NCBI RefSeq assembly: GCF_000219625.1
Contig: NC_018214.1
Span: forward strand, 2,480,001 to 2,544,000
Direction of reading: 5' to 3'
Source of the DNA: Zymoseptoria tritici IPO323
Lineage: Eukaryota; Ascomycota; Dothideomycetes; Mycosphaerellales; Mycosphaerellaceae
DNA: 64,000 nucleotides
Below, one piece after another: positions 35,029 to 45,279 of the stretch (within the stretch, counting starts at the first letter, position 1; each line of letters begins with the position of its first letter). The notes beneath the pieces were generated by a model. It saw only the letters and a list, made by a program, of their open reading frames with translations. It ran no database searches and was not told the origin of the DNA. The position numbers and the translations under genes are program-made.

Positions 35029-36010
35029 ATGTCCAAAGGCGTCGGCGCCACGAAGCGCAAAAAGGCATTGAAGGCTCGAGCAAAGCAAGACAACAGGAAA
35101 GTCGCGAAAAAGCTCGCTCAATTCATCGAAGCTCTGCCCAGAGTCTCAGAGGTAAGGTATTCATCACAATCGCGGCGCTCTTCTCATCCATCACCTCCAC
35201 GGCACAACACGGTAAGTACTGACCATCTCCTGTTTACAGGACGATCTCCTTTCCTTTCAATCCGCCCATTTCGGAGATGATTCGAAACCGGACAAGTGGT
35301 TTATCAGACCAGAGGAAGCGGTCGACTATCAGCCTGTATGGGATGACGGACTGGGTTGGTATGAGGATGGAGTGAAGAGGACACTCACCGATGAAGAGAT
35401 TGCGGTGTTTCGACGTACGGAAGAGTGGCAGCTGGAGCGGGCTGAGGAGATCAGGCGGCGAGAGGCAGAAGGTGAACGAGTCGCTGATGGAAACGATGAA
35501 GCGGTGGAATCCGAACTCATTGACGATCCAATCGTGCAAGCGGACGAGGACTTCAGAGTGCTTCCAGAAGAGGACCTCAGAGTGCAACCGGACGAGGACT
35601 CCAGAGTGGAAGCGGACCAGGACCTCAGAGCCAAATCGCCCGCCTCCAGTGTCTCTAGCCTGGAGGAAGACCTCATGGAGTACGCTGGGATCACCAAAAC
35701 GGACCCGAATCCTAGGACGGAATCGCGACCAAGCAAATCCTCGTATCCGCGACCTGCATCACGAGCATCACATGACAGCCGCAGCGGAACTTCAAACTCT
35801 ATCTTGGGTTCCAATCAAAGCACATCCAGAAGCAAGAGGAAGAAGAAAAAGCCTCGTGGCCAGACCGAGGTGCCATACGATCAACGACACAAGCGAAAGT
35901 GGGAAACTTTCATCCAGGACCAGGATCCGATCGAAGGATCACTGACGCACAGGAGATTGGCAAGAGAGCTGGACGATCAGAAGGAGAGAAGGGTCGAGAT
36001 GGATTACTGA
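35029..36010 (+). CDS. Hypothetical lysine-rich / acidic protein, probably nuclear
   Basis: Exons 35029-35151 and 35240-36010 with an 88-nt intron (gtaagg to tacag) give 297 residues. I do not recognise the family. The first 30 residues are strongly basic (KRKKALKARAKQDNRK), resembling a nucleolar or nuclear signal. The second exon opens with an acidic, tryptophan-containing block (DKWFIRPEEAVDYQ, DDGLGWYEDG), then a Glu/Arg helix. Three tandem 8-residue repeats (EDxRVxxx type) follow, then a Ser-rich region with SKRKKKKPRG and a C-terminal helix ending ERRVEMDY. The pattern suggests a disordered nuclear or ribosome-biogenesis factor, which is inference. Splice phase and continuity make the gene model reliable. 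Confidence 0.7.
35546..35617 (+). repeat. 24-bp in-frame coding repeat, three units
   Basis: Three imperfect 24-bp units beginning gaggac encode 8-residue repeats of the form EDxRVxxx, with a partial fourth copy after 35617. Confidence 0.8.
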
Positions 36011-36862
36011 ACTTTGTGCACCAAAAGGCCGGTCGATTTCCGGGATCAGATGGTAAGCCTCGCCCCTATCACCACAGCACCACCATTCTCACGCGAATGA
36101 TGAACAAACATATCATCCTTAGACGTAAAGGCGCGCAAGGTCTTCCCGATTGGGTTTGGCTCTGCTCACGCGGAGCACTCACCCACGTGTAAGACTTGTA
36201 GTGTTCTGCTGTCGACAGTCTAATCTTCTCTCTGACCGCCCTCCGCCAAATATACTTGAGACTTTGTGGAACTTTGACAGGGCTCATTCGCTAACCACGT
36301 GGAACAGGGCGTCGGGAGTGGTCCATCAGCATGTCACGCCATGGCTGAGATGCGAGCGTGAAATTGCGCCTGCAAAGACCCTGGCATGTCGCTGAGAACA
36401 ATACTTGGATTCCGACGTCGCAAAGCATTGACTATCGAAAGCGTGTGTCCCGGGACCGGTCTCAGCCTGTTACATGGAATGTGGTCTTGCAAATTTCATT
36501 TTCGCACAATACTATCATGCCGCGGACGCTGGTTTTCGGGCGACATCTTGCACACCCTGCACAGGCAATCTTATATGTCAGATCCCTCCCCGGAAATCGA
36601 CTGACATCCCCAGACAAGATTCAGGAACCAGCATGGATCCCAGGCTCGGATTGCGCACCATACCGCTGGTCCATGCGAGATCAGTGCGTATATTCCCGGC
36701 CGTGCACGTCCTGCGAGGAACACCCCTCGATATCGTCAGTCTACTTGCGGATGGCACGACGAAATGTGGTGATCAATGGCAGCTGCCCTCTCCTGGCTTA
36801 AGACCAAGCTCACCCCAAATTTTCTTGAAGATCCTCTCCCACCTCCACCCGTCATCCTACGC
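36011..36862. other. Intergenic region, no gene seen
   Basis: About 850 bp between the hypothetical protein gene and the carboxypeptidase. An ATG at 36776 extends the carboxypeptidase frame upstream but adds residues ahead of the signal peptide. No separate coding signal is supported. Confidence 0.4.
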
Positions 36863-38668
36863 ATGATGGCTTCTTCCATTCTTTTGTTCATGGGCACTGC
36901 CTTTGTCCTTTCTGTCCGCGCCAGTGTAATCGCGAGTCATGCCCGGCCTCTTGCCGTGAACGGCCTTTCCAATTCACTTCACCGCCGTGACGACGGAAAG
37001 CACATTCTTGATGGTCAAGTACCCATCACAGCCTTCGACAGGCCTGTTCCCAACACCTACCTCAACAACAAGACCAAGCCTTACTGGGTCAACGGCGGCG
37101 CACTGCCCGAAGTATCCTTCCAAATCGGCGAGACTTACTCCGGTTTGGTTCCCATCGATGACACGGGCAGGGAGCTGTTCTTCTGGTTCGTGCCGTCCAC
37201 CAATCCGCTCGCCAAGGACGAGATCACCATCTGGTTGAACGGCGGACCGGGCTGTTCCTCCCTCATCGGCTTCTTCCAGGAGAACGGGCCCGTGATTTGG
37301 CAGCCGGGTACTCAAGGTCCAGTCCCCAACACCTGGGCATGGAACAATCTTACGAACATGGTCTTCATCGAGCAGCCCGTCGGCACCGGCTACTCCCCTG
37401 GCACACCAAACATCACCGACGAGGTTGGTCTCGCAGAGCAATTTCTCGCATTCTGGAAAAACTACGTCGACTTGTTTGACCTTCACGACCGGAAAATCTA
37501 CGTCACTGGCGAGAGTTACGCCGGGGAATACATCCCATTCATCTCCGCTGCCATGCTGGACAAGAACGATACGCAGTACTTCAACCTCAAGGGTAATTTG
37601 ATCTACGACCCTCTTCTCGGTGATCCCGATCTGTCCAGACAGGTCACTGCCGGAGCATTCATCAAACACCATGCGCCGTTCTTCCAGTTCAATGACACTT
37701 TCCTGGCCGAAATCAAGAACATTTCCGACTTCTGCGCTTTTGACACTTTCCGGGAGCAGGCGTTGACATTCCCGCCGACGGACAATCTTCCTGACTACCC
37801 TCCCAACTGGGAATCGCCTGATTGCGAAATCTGGGAGAAGATCATCGACGCCGCGCAAATCATCAATCCAGTCTTCAATATCTACCGAATCGCGGACACT
37901 GGTCCGATATTGTCGACTGTCATGGAAAGTCCTTATGATGATGTCTACGTGTACGTGCTCCTCACTTGTTCTGTTTGATAGATTCCTCATTGCTGACACC
38001 CTTCCTAGCGAGGGCGAAGTCAACCTTCCTTACTTTGATCGGTCGGACGTGAAAAAGGCCCTTCACGTTCCAGACTCGACTGAGTGGTCTGAATGCGCTA
38101 ATATCGATGTTTTCGCCACCCCGTTGGGTGCAGGCGATCAGTCTGCACCTTCGGCCTTGGAAGGCGGTCCACTGCAGCAGGTCATCGAAGCAACGAACAA
38201 CGTCATCATCGCGCACGGAGACTTGGACTATGTTCTCCTCGCAAACGGAAGCGTACGTTGATTGATATCCTCTTCCCATCTCCTTTGTCAACCGCCCACG
38301 ACTGACGTCTCTCGCAGTTGTTCGCCCTCAACAACCTCACCTTCAACGGCCAGCGCGGATTCTCCGAACCACCCGTCTGCCCCTTCTACGTGCCCTACCA
38401 CGACGAACCCTTCAGCGGCTCCGTATCCGGCGCCGGTGTCCAAGGCGGCTACGTCTCCGAGCGTGGCCTGACGTTCATCGGTGTGAACCAGGCGGGCCAC
38501 GAGGGGCCAGAGTATGCTCCCAGTGCTTCGTACCGTCAGTTGGAGTTCTTGCTGGGACGCATTAGCAGTCTCCAGGAGGTCAGTGGGTTCACGACCCAGC
38601 CGGATGTGGAACAATCGAAGGGAGAGCTGGGCAGAGGCACTTGGTGGCCGCGTGATGGAGGGATCTAA
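36863..38668 (+). CDS. Secreted serine carboxypeptidase, family S10
   Basis: Exons 36863-37950, 38009-38252 and 38318-38668 give 560 residues; introns are 58 and 65 nt. It removes C-terminal residues from peptides in the vacuole or outside the cell. A signal peptide (MMASSILLFMGTAFVLSV) opens the protein. The S10 hallmark WLNGGPGCSS is followed by the nucleophile motif GESYAGEY (Ser218). Asp436 lies in HGDLDYVL and His505 in NQAGHEGP, completing the triad. Several NxT/S glycosylation sites are present. The ATG at 36863 is preferred over the in-frame ATG at 36776 because it places the hydrophobic core at the N-terminus. All three triad residues are intact. Confidence 0.92.
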
Positions 38669-39560
38669 GAGGTAGGTGATGGCGGGAGTTCTGTTCTATG
38701 TACCAACTTTACCGTATATGTATGGAGCTCATTACATGCTCTTTTCTGCACTTTTGATCGGCGTGCAGTACTCGGGTATTGTGGACTTGCTTGCTACGAT
38801 AGTCAGATCTGTTCCTTCGTCAAACAGTTGTCCACGGGTTGTTCAGCCATTCGGTTTGAGCCTGCCACGTGACGACCATGCACTAGGGTCTAGCCTGGAG
38901 GAAAGATGGCGCCCCATACCTCCAAATTGATCACAACGTCGATTTCTCGATTTCTGCGATTTTGGTATTTTCGTCGATAGGTAGATCTCCAGACCGATTT
39001 TGGTATTTTCGTCGATAGGTAGATCTCCAGACCGTTTGCTAAGGCCTATACATCTGCTTCGATCGAGAGCGGCGTCCTATATTCCTCCTAAGATAAACTT
39101 CCTGTTTAGGATTATAGAGAATGTTTCCTACTATCGCCGTCGTCGTCGGTAGAATCGCTCGGAAATATTATAGTATAGACTGCGTATATTCTATACTAGG
39201 CTTTCGATGCGAGGAGAGACAGCAGTATAAATTATACCTAGGCGATACTATAAGATATACGTACTCGGCGACGACAGTAACGATAAAAGTCTTGCTTCTG
39301 CGTAAAAGGATCCGTTCGCAGGGGATTTTAGAAGGCGACGCACAGTCAGAACCATTTACTACTGCCTTAGAACCGACGTCTCGTATACCAAACGTCGCAA
39401 ATCGGCGTTGTGATCAATCTGGAGATATAGTACACCATCGAAAGAGCCGAACACGTGCCGAACCCAAACTGACGCCGATCTCGAACACTACCTACGTCGT
39501 CGCTCGTGCCCAATCTGTCTGTTCACATGAAACAACCATATCACTAACAAAATTTCAATC
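38669..39560. other. Intergenic region with TA-rich, RIP-like patch
   Basis: About 890 bp upstream of the second Zn2Cys6 gene. It holds a perfect 38-bp tandem duplication and, from about 39035 to 39300, a patch rich in TA dinucleotides (tatagtatagac and similar) that contrasts with neighbours and resembles a short RIPed relic. No terminal repeats or coding homology could be assigned. Confidence 0.4.
38959..39034. repeat. Perfect 38-bp tandem duplication
   Basis: Two identical adjacent 38-bp copies (38959-38996 and 38997-39034), each beginning attttggtattttcgtcgat. They sit at the border of the TA-rich patch. Confidence 0.9.
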
Positions 39561-41470
39561 ATGGACCCCACAGAGGAAAACGGCGGCGATACCAGCCCGC
39601 CGGCCGCTCAGAAACGACAACGAGCCAAGCAAGCCTGCGAACCATGCCGCCTTCGAAAGCGCAAATGTGACGGCGCCTCGCCTTGTAATATGTGCACGCA
39701 ATTCGAATACAAATGCTACTTTGAGCGACATCCACGGAAACGAAGCAAACTCGTCGAGGCGCATGCTCTGGCCGATAAAGTGGCCAACTCGAATCATGAC
39801 GGCAATACCACCACCACTGCGGCTGAATTCATCAAGTCTGAAGTTTTCCACAATTCCCAACCTAGCTCCGAGGATGTCACGAAGATGCGATCCATGGAAG
39901 CCAATTCGGGAATTGCATTCACGAGACTGCTGGGTCAGAGACTGGATCCTTCGTCGGGAGGACCGAAATTGTTCACGTTTGGTTGGAATTTGGGGAGTAA
40001 TTCGTATACCCCGCCGCCAGCGATGCCGGTGGTGACGGATATTCTGGATCAGGAGAGTATGTATACGCTGGCGGGATTTTACTTTGCGAACGTGCATCCG
40101 ATCTATGGGTTTTTGAAGAAGTCGTGGGTGTTGAAGAATATTGCTTTGAGGTGGTCGAGACCGGCGAGCTGTGAGGTGCCGGATCATATCCTTTGTGGTG
40201 TTGCGGCGCTGGGGATATTATTCTCTGATGCGAGTAATGATGCTGCGTTGACTCGACTCGTCGACGCTCAGAAGCAGGTCCTCGAGTCGACGAGTACGAT
40301 GCTACCACCTCGCCTTTCCGACGTCCAGTCTTGGATCCTCCGCTGTCTTATCCTACGAGTTACCGATCACCCTCACGCCACCTGGCTGGCAACATGCACG
40401 ACAATACACCTTGTCGAGTCCATCGGCCTGCAACTCGAAGCCAGCAGTTTCGTCCTCCATCCCGCGGCCAACGAGCTTTCCTCCGAACCTGAGCTCCGAC
40501 GTCGCACCTTCTGGGTGGCTCGCATGCTCAACTCCTGGGTGAGCTTCGAGTACGGCCGGACACGCGTAGCTCTGCGTGGCATAACAGCCAACCTCCCCAC
40601 TTCTGACGAAGGAGACTACACGACTCACTACATTGACTTGTACAGCATATCATGCTGCCTCGACCCGGAACAATCCGACAAAGCCGGAGAATGGGAAGAC
40701 TTCCTCGAGCGGCTGGACGCCTACGAACCGAAACACGACGGTATTGCTTTGTCGAAAGCCAACCTCGGACTGTGTGGGTACCGTCGACTCCGGCTCGCGA
40801 ATCCCAACCTCTCACCCGATGCTATCGCCAAGATCATCAAGATCGGCCTGGATGGCCTCGCGGCTGCACGACGAATGGCAGCGCAAGGCATGCCGTGGTG
40901 GCACGTCGCCAACGTCCCTTTTCAAGTCATCTGTGTCTTCCTCGCGATGGACGGACGAGAGTCCCTCTCCCACCTCTCGACCGCGATGCGAACCCTCGAT
41001 TTCGTCGTCGACCGTTTCCGCACAACCGCGATGAAAGAAGTGTTGAAAATGGCGCGGTTCCTCATTCGATTATCGAAGAAGAGGAAAGACGAAGACTCGG
41101 AGGTCTTGAGTCTGACGCTGCAGAAAGATGCGCCGGACGTGCAGGTCCCTCTCGCGGCGGTGAATTACGAGATCGAACCGATGCTGTCGTCCCAAGCGCC
41201 AGTGGGGAATGGGTTGGCGGTTGGAGGGGGGATGGTGAGCGGGAGTGGGAATGTCCATGTCAATGCGGCGAGTCAGACGCCTAAGACGGCGAGTAGTGAG
41301 GATTGGAATTTGGATGTGCTGAATGATTCGCAGTTTGATTGGTGAGTTTTCTTGAGGTCTTGAGGCTTTGAGGGTGAATGAAGATGTGCTAATCGATGGT
41401 GTGTAGGAACTTCTTTTTGAACGCGAATATGCCTGCGTTTAGCACGTTTGCGCCGGATGGGACGATGTGA
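39561..41470 (+). CDS. Zn2Cys6 fungal transcription factor
   Basis: Exons 39561-41341 and 41407-41470 with a 65-nt intron give 614 residues. The zinc cluster is near the N-terminus (CEPCRLRKRKCDGASPC then NMC and YKC), with spacing C-x2-C-x6-C-x5-C-x2-C-x6-C, preceded by KRQRAKQ. A basic linker (RHPRKRSKL) follows. The middle homology region spans about 180-470, with LDQESMYTLAGFYFANVHPIYGFL and the RRRTFWVARMLNSWVSFEYGR block typical of fungal_trans. The C-terminus is Gly/Ser/Asn-rich and ends with an acidic-aromatic tail (SSEDWNLDVLNDSQFDW plus the last exon) that looks like an activation domain. The target genes cannot be inferred; the neighbours are a carboxypeptidase and a DUF2237 protein. 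Confidence 0.92.
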
Positions 41471-41951
41471 CGGACGTGACGAGGGCGATGTGAAGAAGCG
41501 AAGACGAGCGACGAGATACATTACCTACGATACCCGACGGCGGACGACGGAACAGTGAATATGAGGACAAAGACCAAGAGCCATCCAACTATGCTTGAAA
41601 TATTGATGAGAGAATTGATGGATAAGATTTCACTCTCGGGAACGACTCCGGGTGTACCTGCATTAGCTCGATGCAGCCCCACGATTTCCACGACTGGTCG
41701 ATCTTTTGTAATGGTGATGCAATGGCGACTTCGGCAAGGAATCGATCAATGACGATGATGAGGAAATCACATTGGCTGGTGGGGACTTCTCTTTGACGGA
41801 CAACAACACTTTCCATTGTTCTTTCATCGACCTTGATCTCGTTCGCGGAGACATTTTTGCTATCTTCGACCTACACACTTGCCGACTGCACCTAGTCCTA
41901 TTTTACGACACAGCAATCGCGATATCGAGTGCTCAGTACACGACCGACAAG
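41471..41951. other. Intergenic spacer, no gene seen
   Basis: About 480 bp between two plus-strand genes, containing the 3' UTR of the regulator and the promoter of the DUF2237 gene. No further signal is evident. Confidence 0.4.
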
Positions 41952-42588
41952 ATGGCGCACAAAGAACAAACCTCGACGAAGCCTACAATGGAGAACAAGA
42001 GTGGTATGCACAATTCTCTCCATCCTCTGCAATCCTCAAGAAACATCCATCTAACACCAGTCCTCCCTCCCAGTCGCCAACGGCCGCCTCGGCTTCTTCC
42101 AAAAAGGCACCGGCTTCTTCAAAGACGGCTACTGCCGCACCGACTCCTCCGACTCAGGAAACCACTCCATCGCCGCGACCGTGTCCCAAGAATTCCTCGA
42201 CTTCACCTCCAAAAAGGGCAACAACCTCTCCTCGGCCGGCGTCTCCGCCAATCAAAAATGGTGTCTCTGCGCTTCCCGCTGGAAAGAAGCCTTCGCGGCG
42301 TTTGAGAATGGGGAGCTGAAAGCGGAGGGTGTGCCGAAGGTGCATTTGCATGCCAGTCATGAGAAGGCGTTGGATGTGGTGGATTATAAGACGTTGAAGA
42401 GGTTTGCGGCGCAGGGGGAGGCGACGAGTCAGCAGGGACGGCAGGAGAGCCATGAGAGTCCGGAGAAGCAGGGTGGGGTGAGTAAGGAGAGCAAGGAGAT
42501 TGGCAAGGCGCAGCCGAAGATTGCGCCGGGTGAGGGGAGTCATTCGGCGGGTGGGAATATGGCGGGCACGAGTGGGTCGAGGGGTTGA
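41952..42588 (+). CDS. DUF2237 family protein
   Basis: Exons 41952-42003 and 42074-42588 with a 70-nt intron give 188 residues. The conserved core (about 18-110) contains GTGFFKDGYCRT, NHSIAATVSQEFLDF and the WCLCASRWKEAF block with paired cysteines, followed by PKVHLHASHEKAL, the pattern of the DUF2237 family found from bacteria to fungi. No biochemical function is established to my knowledge. The C-terminal 70 residues are a Gln/Ser/Gly-rich extension absent from the bacterial core. The start is chosen at 41952 because the short first exon joins in frame at Ser-Val. The gene runs toward the F-box gene, with 49 bp between stop codons. Confidence 0.85.
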
Positions 42589-42637
42589 GTGGCATAAGAT
42601 ATGCTTGGATGGTCGCCGCACTTGATGATACGGCGGA

Positions 42638-44069
42638 TTAAGCTACAAGGTGATTTCTCGCCCTCCTACGCACCGCCTCCATCAATTGGTCCAGCGCTTT
42701 CTGGTCCTCCTCTTCGCAATCTGGGTACTCCCCGTATTCTTCATACCGTTCGGCCTCATGTGCGTTGTGTGCTGCAAAGTCCAGGTACACGACGAGATCC
42801 TCGGGCGGATCCGTCTCCGCTACCTTGTACTCTTCGTCGTGGAATCTCATGTAGCGCCCTTCCGCGAGAGTCGCGCCTAGGTACGAGCGATGTGTCATGG
42901 CGATCTCGTGAGTACGTCCGGTGGAACCGTCGAATTCGGTCTCGCCAATGGCGAAGGACATTAGCTTGTGTAGCTGGGTCCTGATGAGCGTGAAGTAGTG
43001 GTGCCAGCGCGTCTGGTGGGGGTTAGAAAGGACACACTCGTGTGATCATTCGTTTACTGACCTTGTATTCCCACACGTAAGCATCAGTCTTGAGCCTTGG
43101 CCGATCATCGTCGAAGGGGAGAGGGTCCGAGCCTTTCGATGTCTTAGGGACGTAGATTTCGTGCATGATCGGGCAGTCGTCGAGACTTAGCGACTGAAGC
43201 GTCTGGCGATGCTCGAGGATCCAATGCAGCTGATGGTCGTGAGCGAACGTATAGCAGCCGAGTGCCAGATCTGTAAGGCAAGGGAAACGAAGAGCTCGAA
43301 GGTCGCATGCCGGGTAGTATCCCCAATATGTGTCGGCATAGAGCGCGAGACGGGTGAGACCATTTTGAGATGGCCGAAGCCATTGAACGGGCAAAGTGTT
43401 GTTGAAGAAATTCTGGATCTCGGGCAGGTTGGATCGAGTCCGATGTGGGTGTACGCCGAAGCCTGGATGCTCGGTAGCAATGGAGAGGGACAAGGCTTTG
43501 AGCTGGGATATCATCGTCTTGAAGCCCGGTCTGGACTGCGCGGTCTCCATCTTCATGTCTTGCAAGTTGTGTATTGACAGTTCGTCAACCCTGGTGGCCC
43601 GGTAGCTTGGGTTGTCCAGTCCCTGCAGAATCATGCGAAACACGCGGTCTCGAAAAGCGAGCGTCTCGGAGAATTCGTATCGTGGGTCATCCGGTGGACC
43701 ACAGTCGCGATCAAAGCGCAGCTCGATACGGCGCAAGTTTCGAAACTTGCCTAGCATAAGACAGCAGCGCTGGAAATTTCGCGAGACTTGCCTCTCTTTC
43801 TTCGAAAAATTGATACCATATGCGCGATCCGAGGTCAAGATCGTAACGCCCGTCACGAAGGCTCGTAGGTGTTCGCTTTGCATGATCAGTTGCGCTCGAG
43901 AAGGGTCTCTTGGCGCGCCTTCTTCTGCCCTGATGGTGACATGCGCAAAGAGCCATCGGGAAGCTGAATGGGAAACCTTTCTGCTAGTGCAGCGGAGTGC
44001 TCGCAAAGAAGCCAAGTCACATGGTTCAAAGCAGAGATCCAGGAGTTCTTTGGGCAATTGATCGAGCAT
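42638..44069 (-). CDS. F-box protein, tandem paralog A
   Basis: Exons 43062-44069 and 42638-43012 with a 49-nt intron give 460 residues. The N-terminal F-box (MLDQLPKELLDLCFEPCDLASLRALRCTSRK region, residues 1-45) should bind Skp1 and make this a substrate receptor of an SCF ubiquitin ligase. The remainder is a degenerate leucine-rich repeat-like region with LTRLALYADTYWGYYPAC and LQSLSLDDCPIMHEIY. Its paralog lies upstream at 50938-52338 on the same strand and shares these phrases. The paralog lacks the intron, which here falls just before TRWHHY. A Copia retrotransposon now begins 83 bp (after the target duplication) upstream of the ATG, so the native promoter has been displaced. Confidence 0.85.
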
Positions 44070-44151
44070 GAGGATTGAGTCTTCGAAGGGTTCATCGCAC
44101 GTTGCTCAAGTTGTCGTCTTCGCGATGGCGTGCAGGTTGTGGTCCAAGGTA

Positions 44152-44156
44152 TTAGC
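44152..44156. repeat. Left 5-bp target duplication of the Copia element (ttagc)
   Basis: Identical to 50533-50537, immediately outside the right LTR. Confidence 0.9.
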
Positions 44157-44337
44157 TGTTGTGGATCATCAGACTAACTATTAGTGAAGTGCACGTGAGT
44201 GCACGTGACTAGTGCCAAGGCATTCCCACACACAGATAGCTGAAGTAAGAATCTTACACTTAAGATTCTCTCTGCATAACAATATATACCTGCTAATTAG
44301 AGGTCTTCTTCTACTTAGCTTAAGTCTAATTACAACA
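44157..44337 (+). repeat. Left LTR of the Copia element
   Basis: 181 bp. Its outer half keeps CA/TG dinucleotides (for example gatcatcagac), while its inner half carries C-to-T changes relative to the right LTR. Confidence 0.93.
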
Positions 44338-44352
44338 GGTTATAAGCCCGGC
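44338..44352 (+). other. Probable primer-binding site
   Basis: The sequence ggttataagcccggc directly after the left LTR resembles the complement of the anticodon region of initiator tRNA-Met (ggttatgagccc) with one G-to-A change. Copia elements commonly prime from such a half-tRNA. Confidence 0.6.
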
Positions 44353-45279
44353 GTAACTACTGCACACTTAAGGAAGAATTGTCTGTTCTAAGCGCAGCTA
44401 CTAAAACCTTACTATACACTGTTTAGACAGTTAACTAGCGAGCCGAGAAAGAGCTAGTTATAACAACAGCTGCAATGCAGGCTAATAAGTTTAAGACTGC
44501 GAAGGAGAATAAAGTCCTAAGAAAGGGAAGTAACTTCTTAGACTAGTTAAGGATGCTTAAAGCAGCCCTTATAGATAAGGAGGTGTTAGGCTATGTCTTT
44601 TATAATATTCCCTAGTGCCCTGCCTAACTAAAGCTAGGAATTAAAGTTAGATATCCCTCTCTACTAACTAAGAAGAGTACTGCTTTATCCTCCTAGGCTC
44701 TAACTCCCTCCTAAAAAAAAGGAGGGGACACTCTAGTAACAGAACCTATTCTAACTAGTAGACTAAGACTAACTCCTCTCTAAGTCTAGCATAAGTATAA
44801 CCTAATTGCATACGGGATTGTTAGCAAAAGGATTAACTAATCTCTAAGGCCTAACTTTAGAGATACAGAGAAGATAGCTAAGGAACTATATAATACTATT
44901 ATAGCTACCTACAGGCCTATTATAACTATAAACATTTATAACAGCCTAAGGATTCTTAGAATTAGTAATATTAAGATCTAAGGAACAAACACTTAGAAGT
45001 ACTATAAGGACTTCTAAAAGTAGTATTATAAGTACATCTCTGCAATAGAACAATACTCTAGGTCTAAGAGCATTCTAGTCTTAAATCTTACCTTTAGTAA
45101 TAAGCAGATTAGGCTGTTCTTTATCTAGGGCCTCTACTATCTAGAATACCTAAGAAGCTAGAGACAATCCTATTATATTAAGAACATAACTCTTAAAGAG
45201 CTAATTACCTTATTAATTAAGGAACCTCCTTTACAGATATAGAGGATAGCAGGAGGATTTAGGGGTGCTGCAGTAGATA

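Noticed and set aside
36776..36862. Upstream in-frame ATG of the carboxypeptidase
   Set aside because: It places a proline-rich stretch before the hydrophobic signal peptide; the ATG at 36863 fits secretion better.
39121..40035. 304-codon plus-strand ORF overlapping the second Zn2Cys6 gene
   Set aside because: Its second half is an out-of-frame shadow of the zinc-cluster exon and its first half crosses the TA-rich patch.
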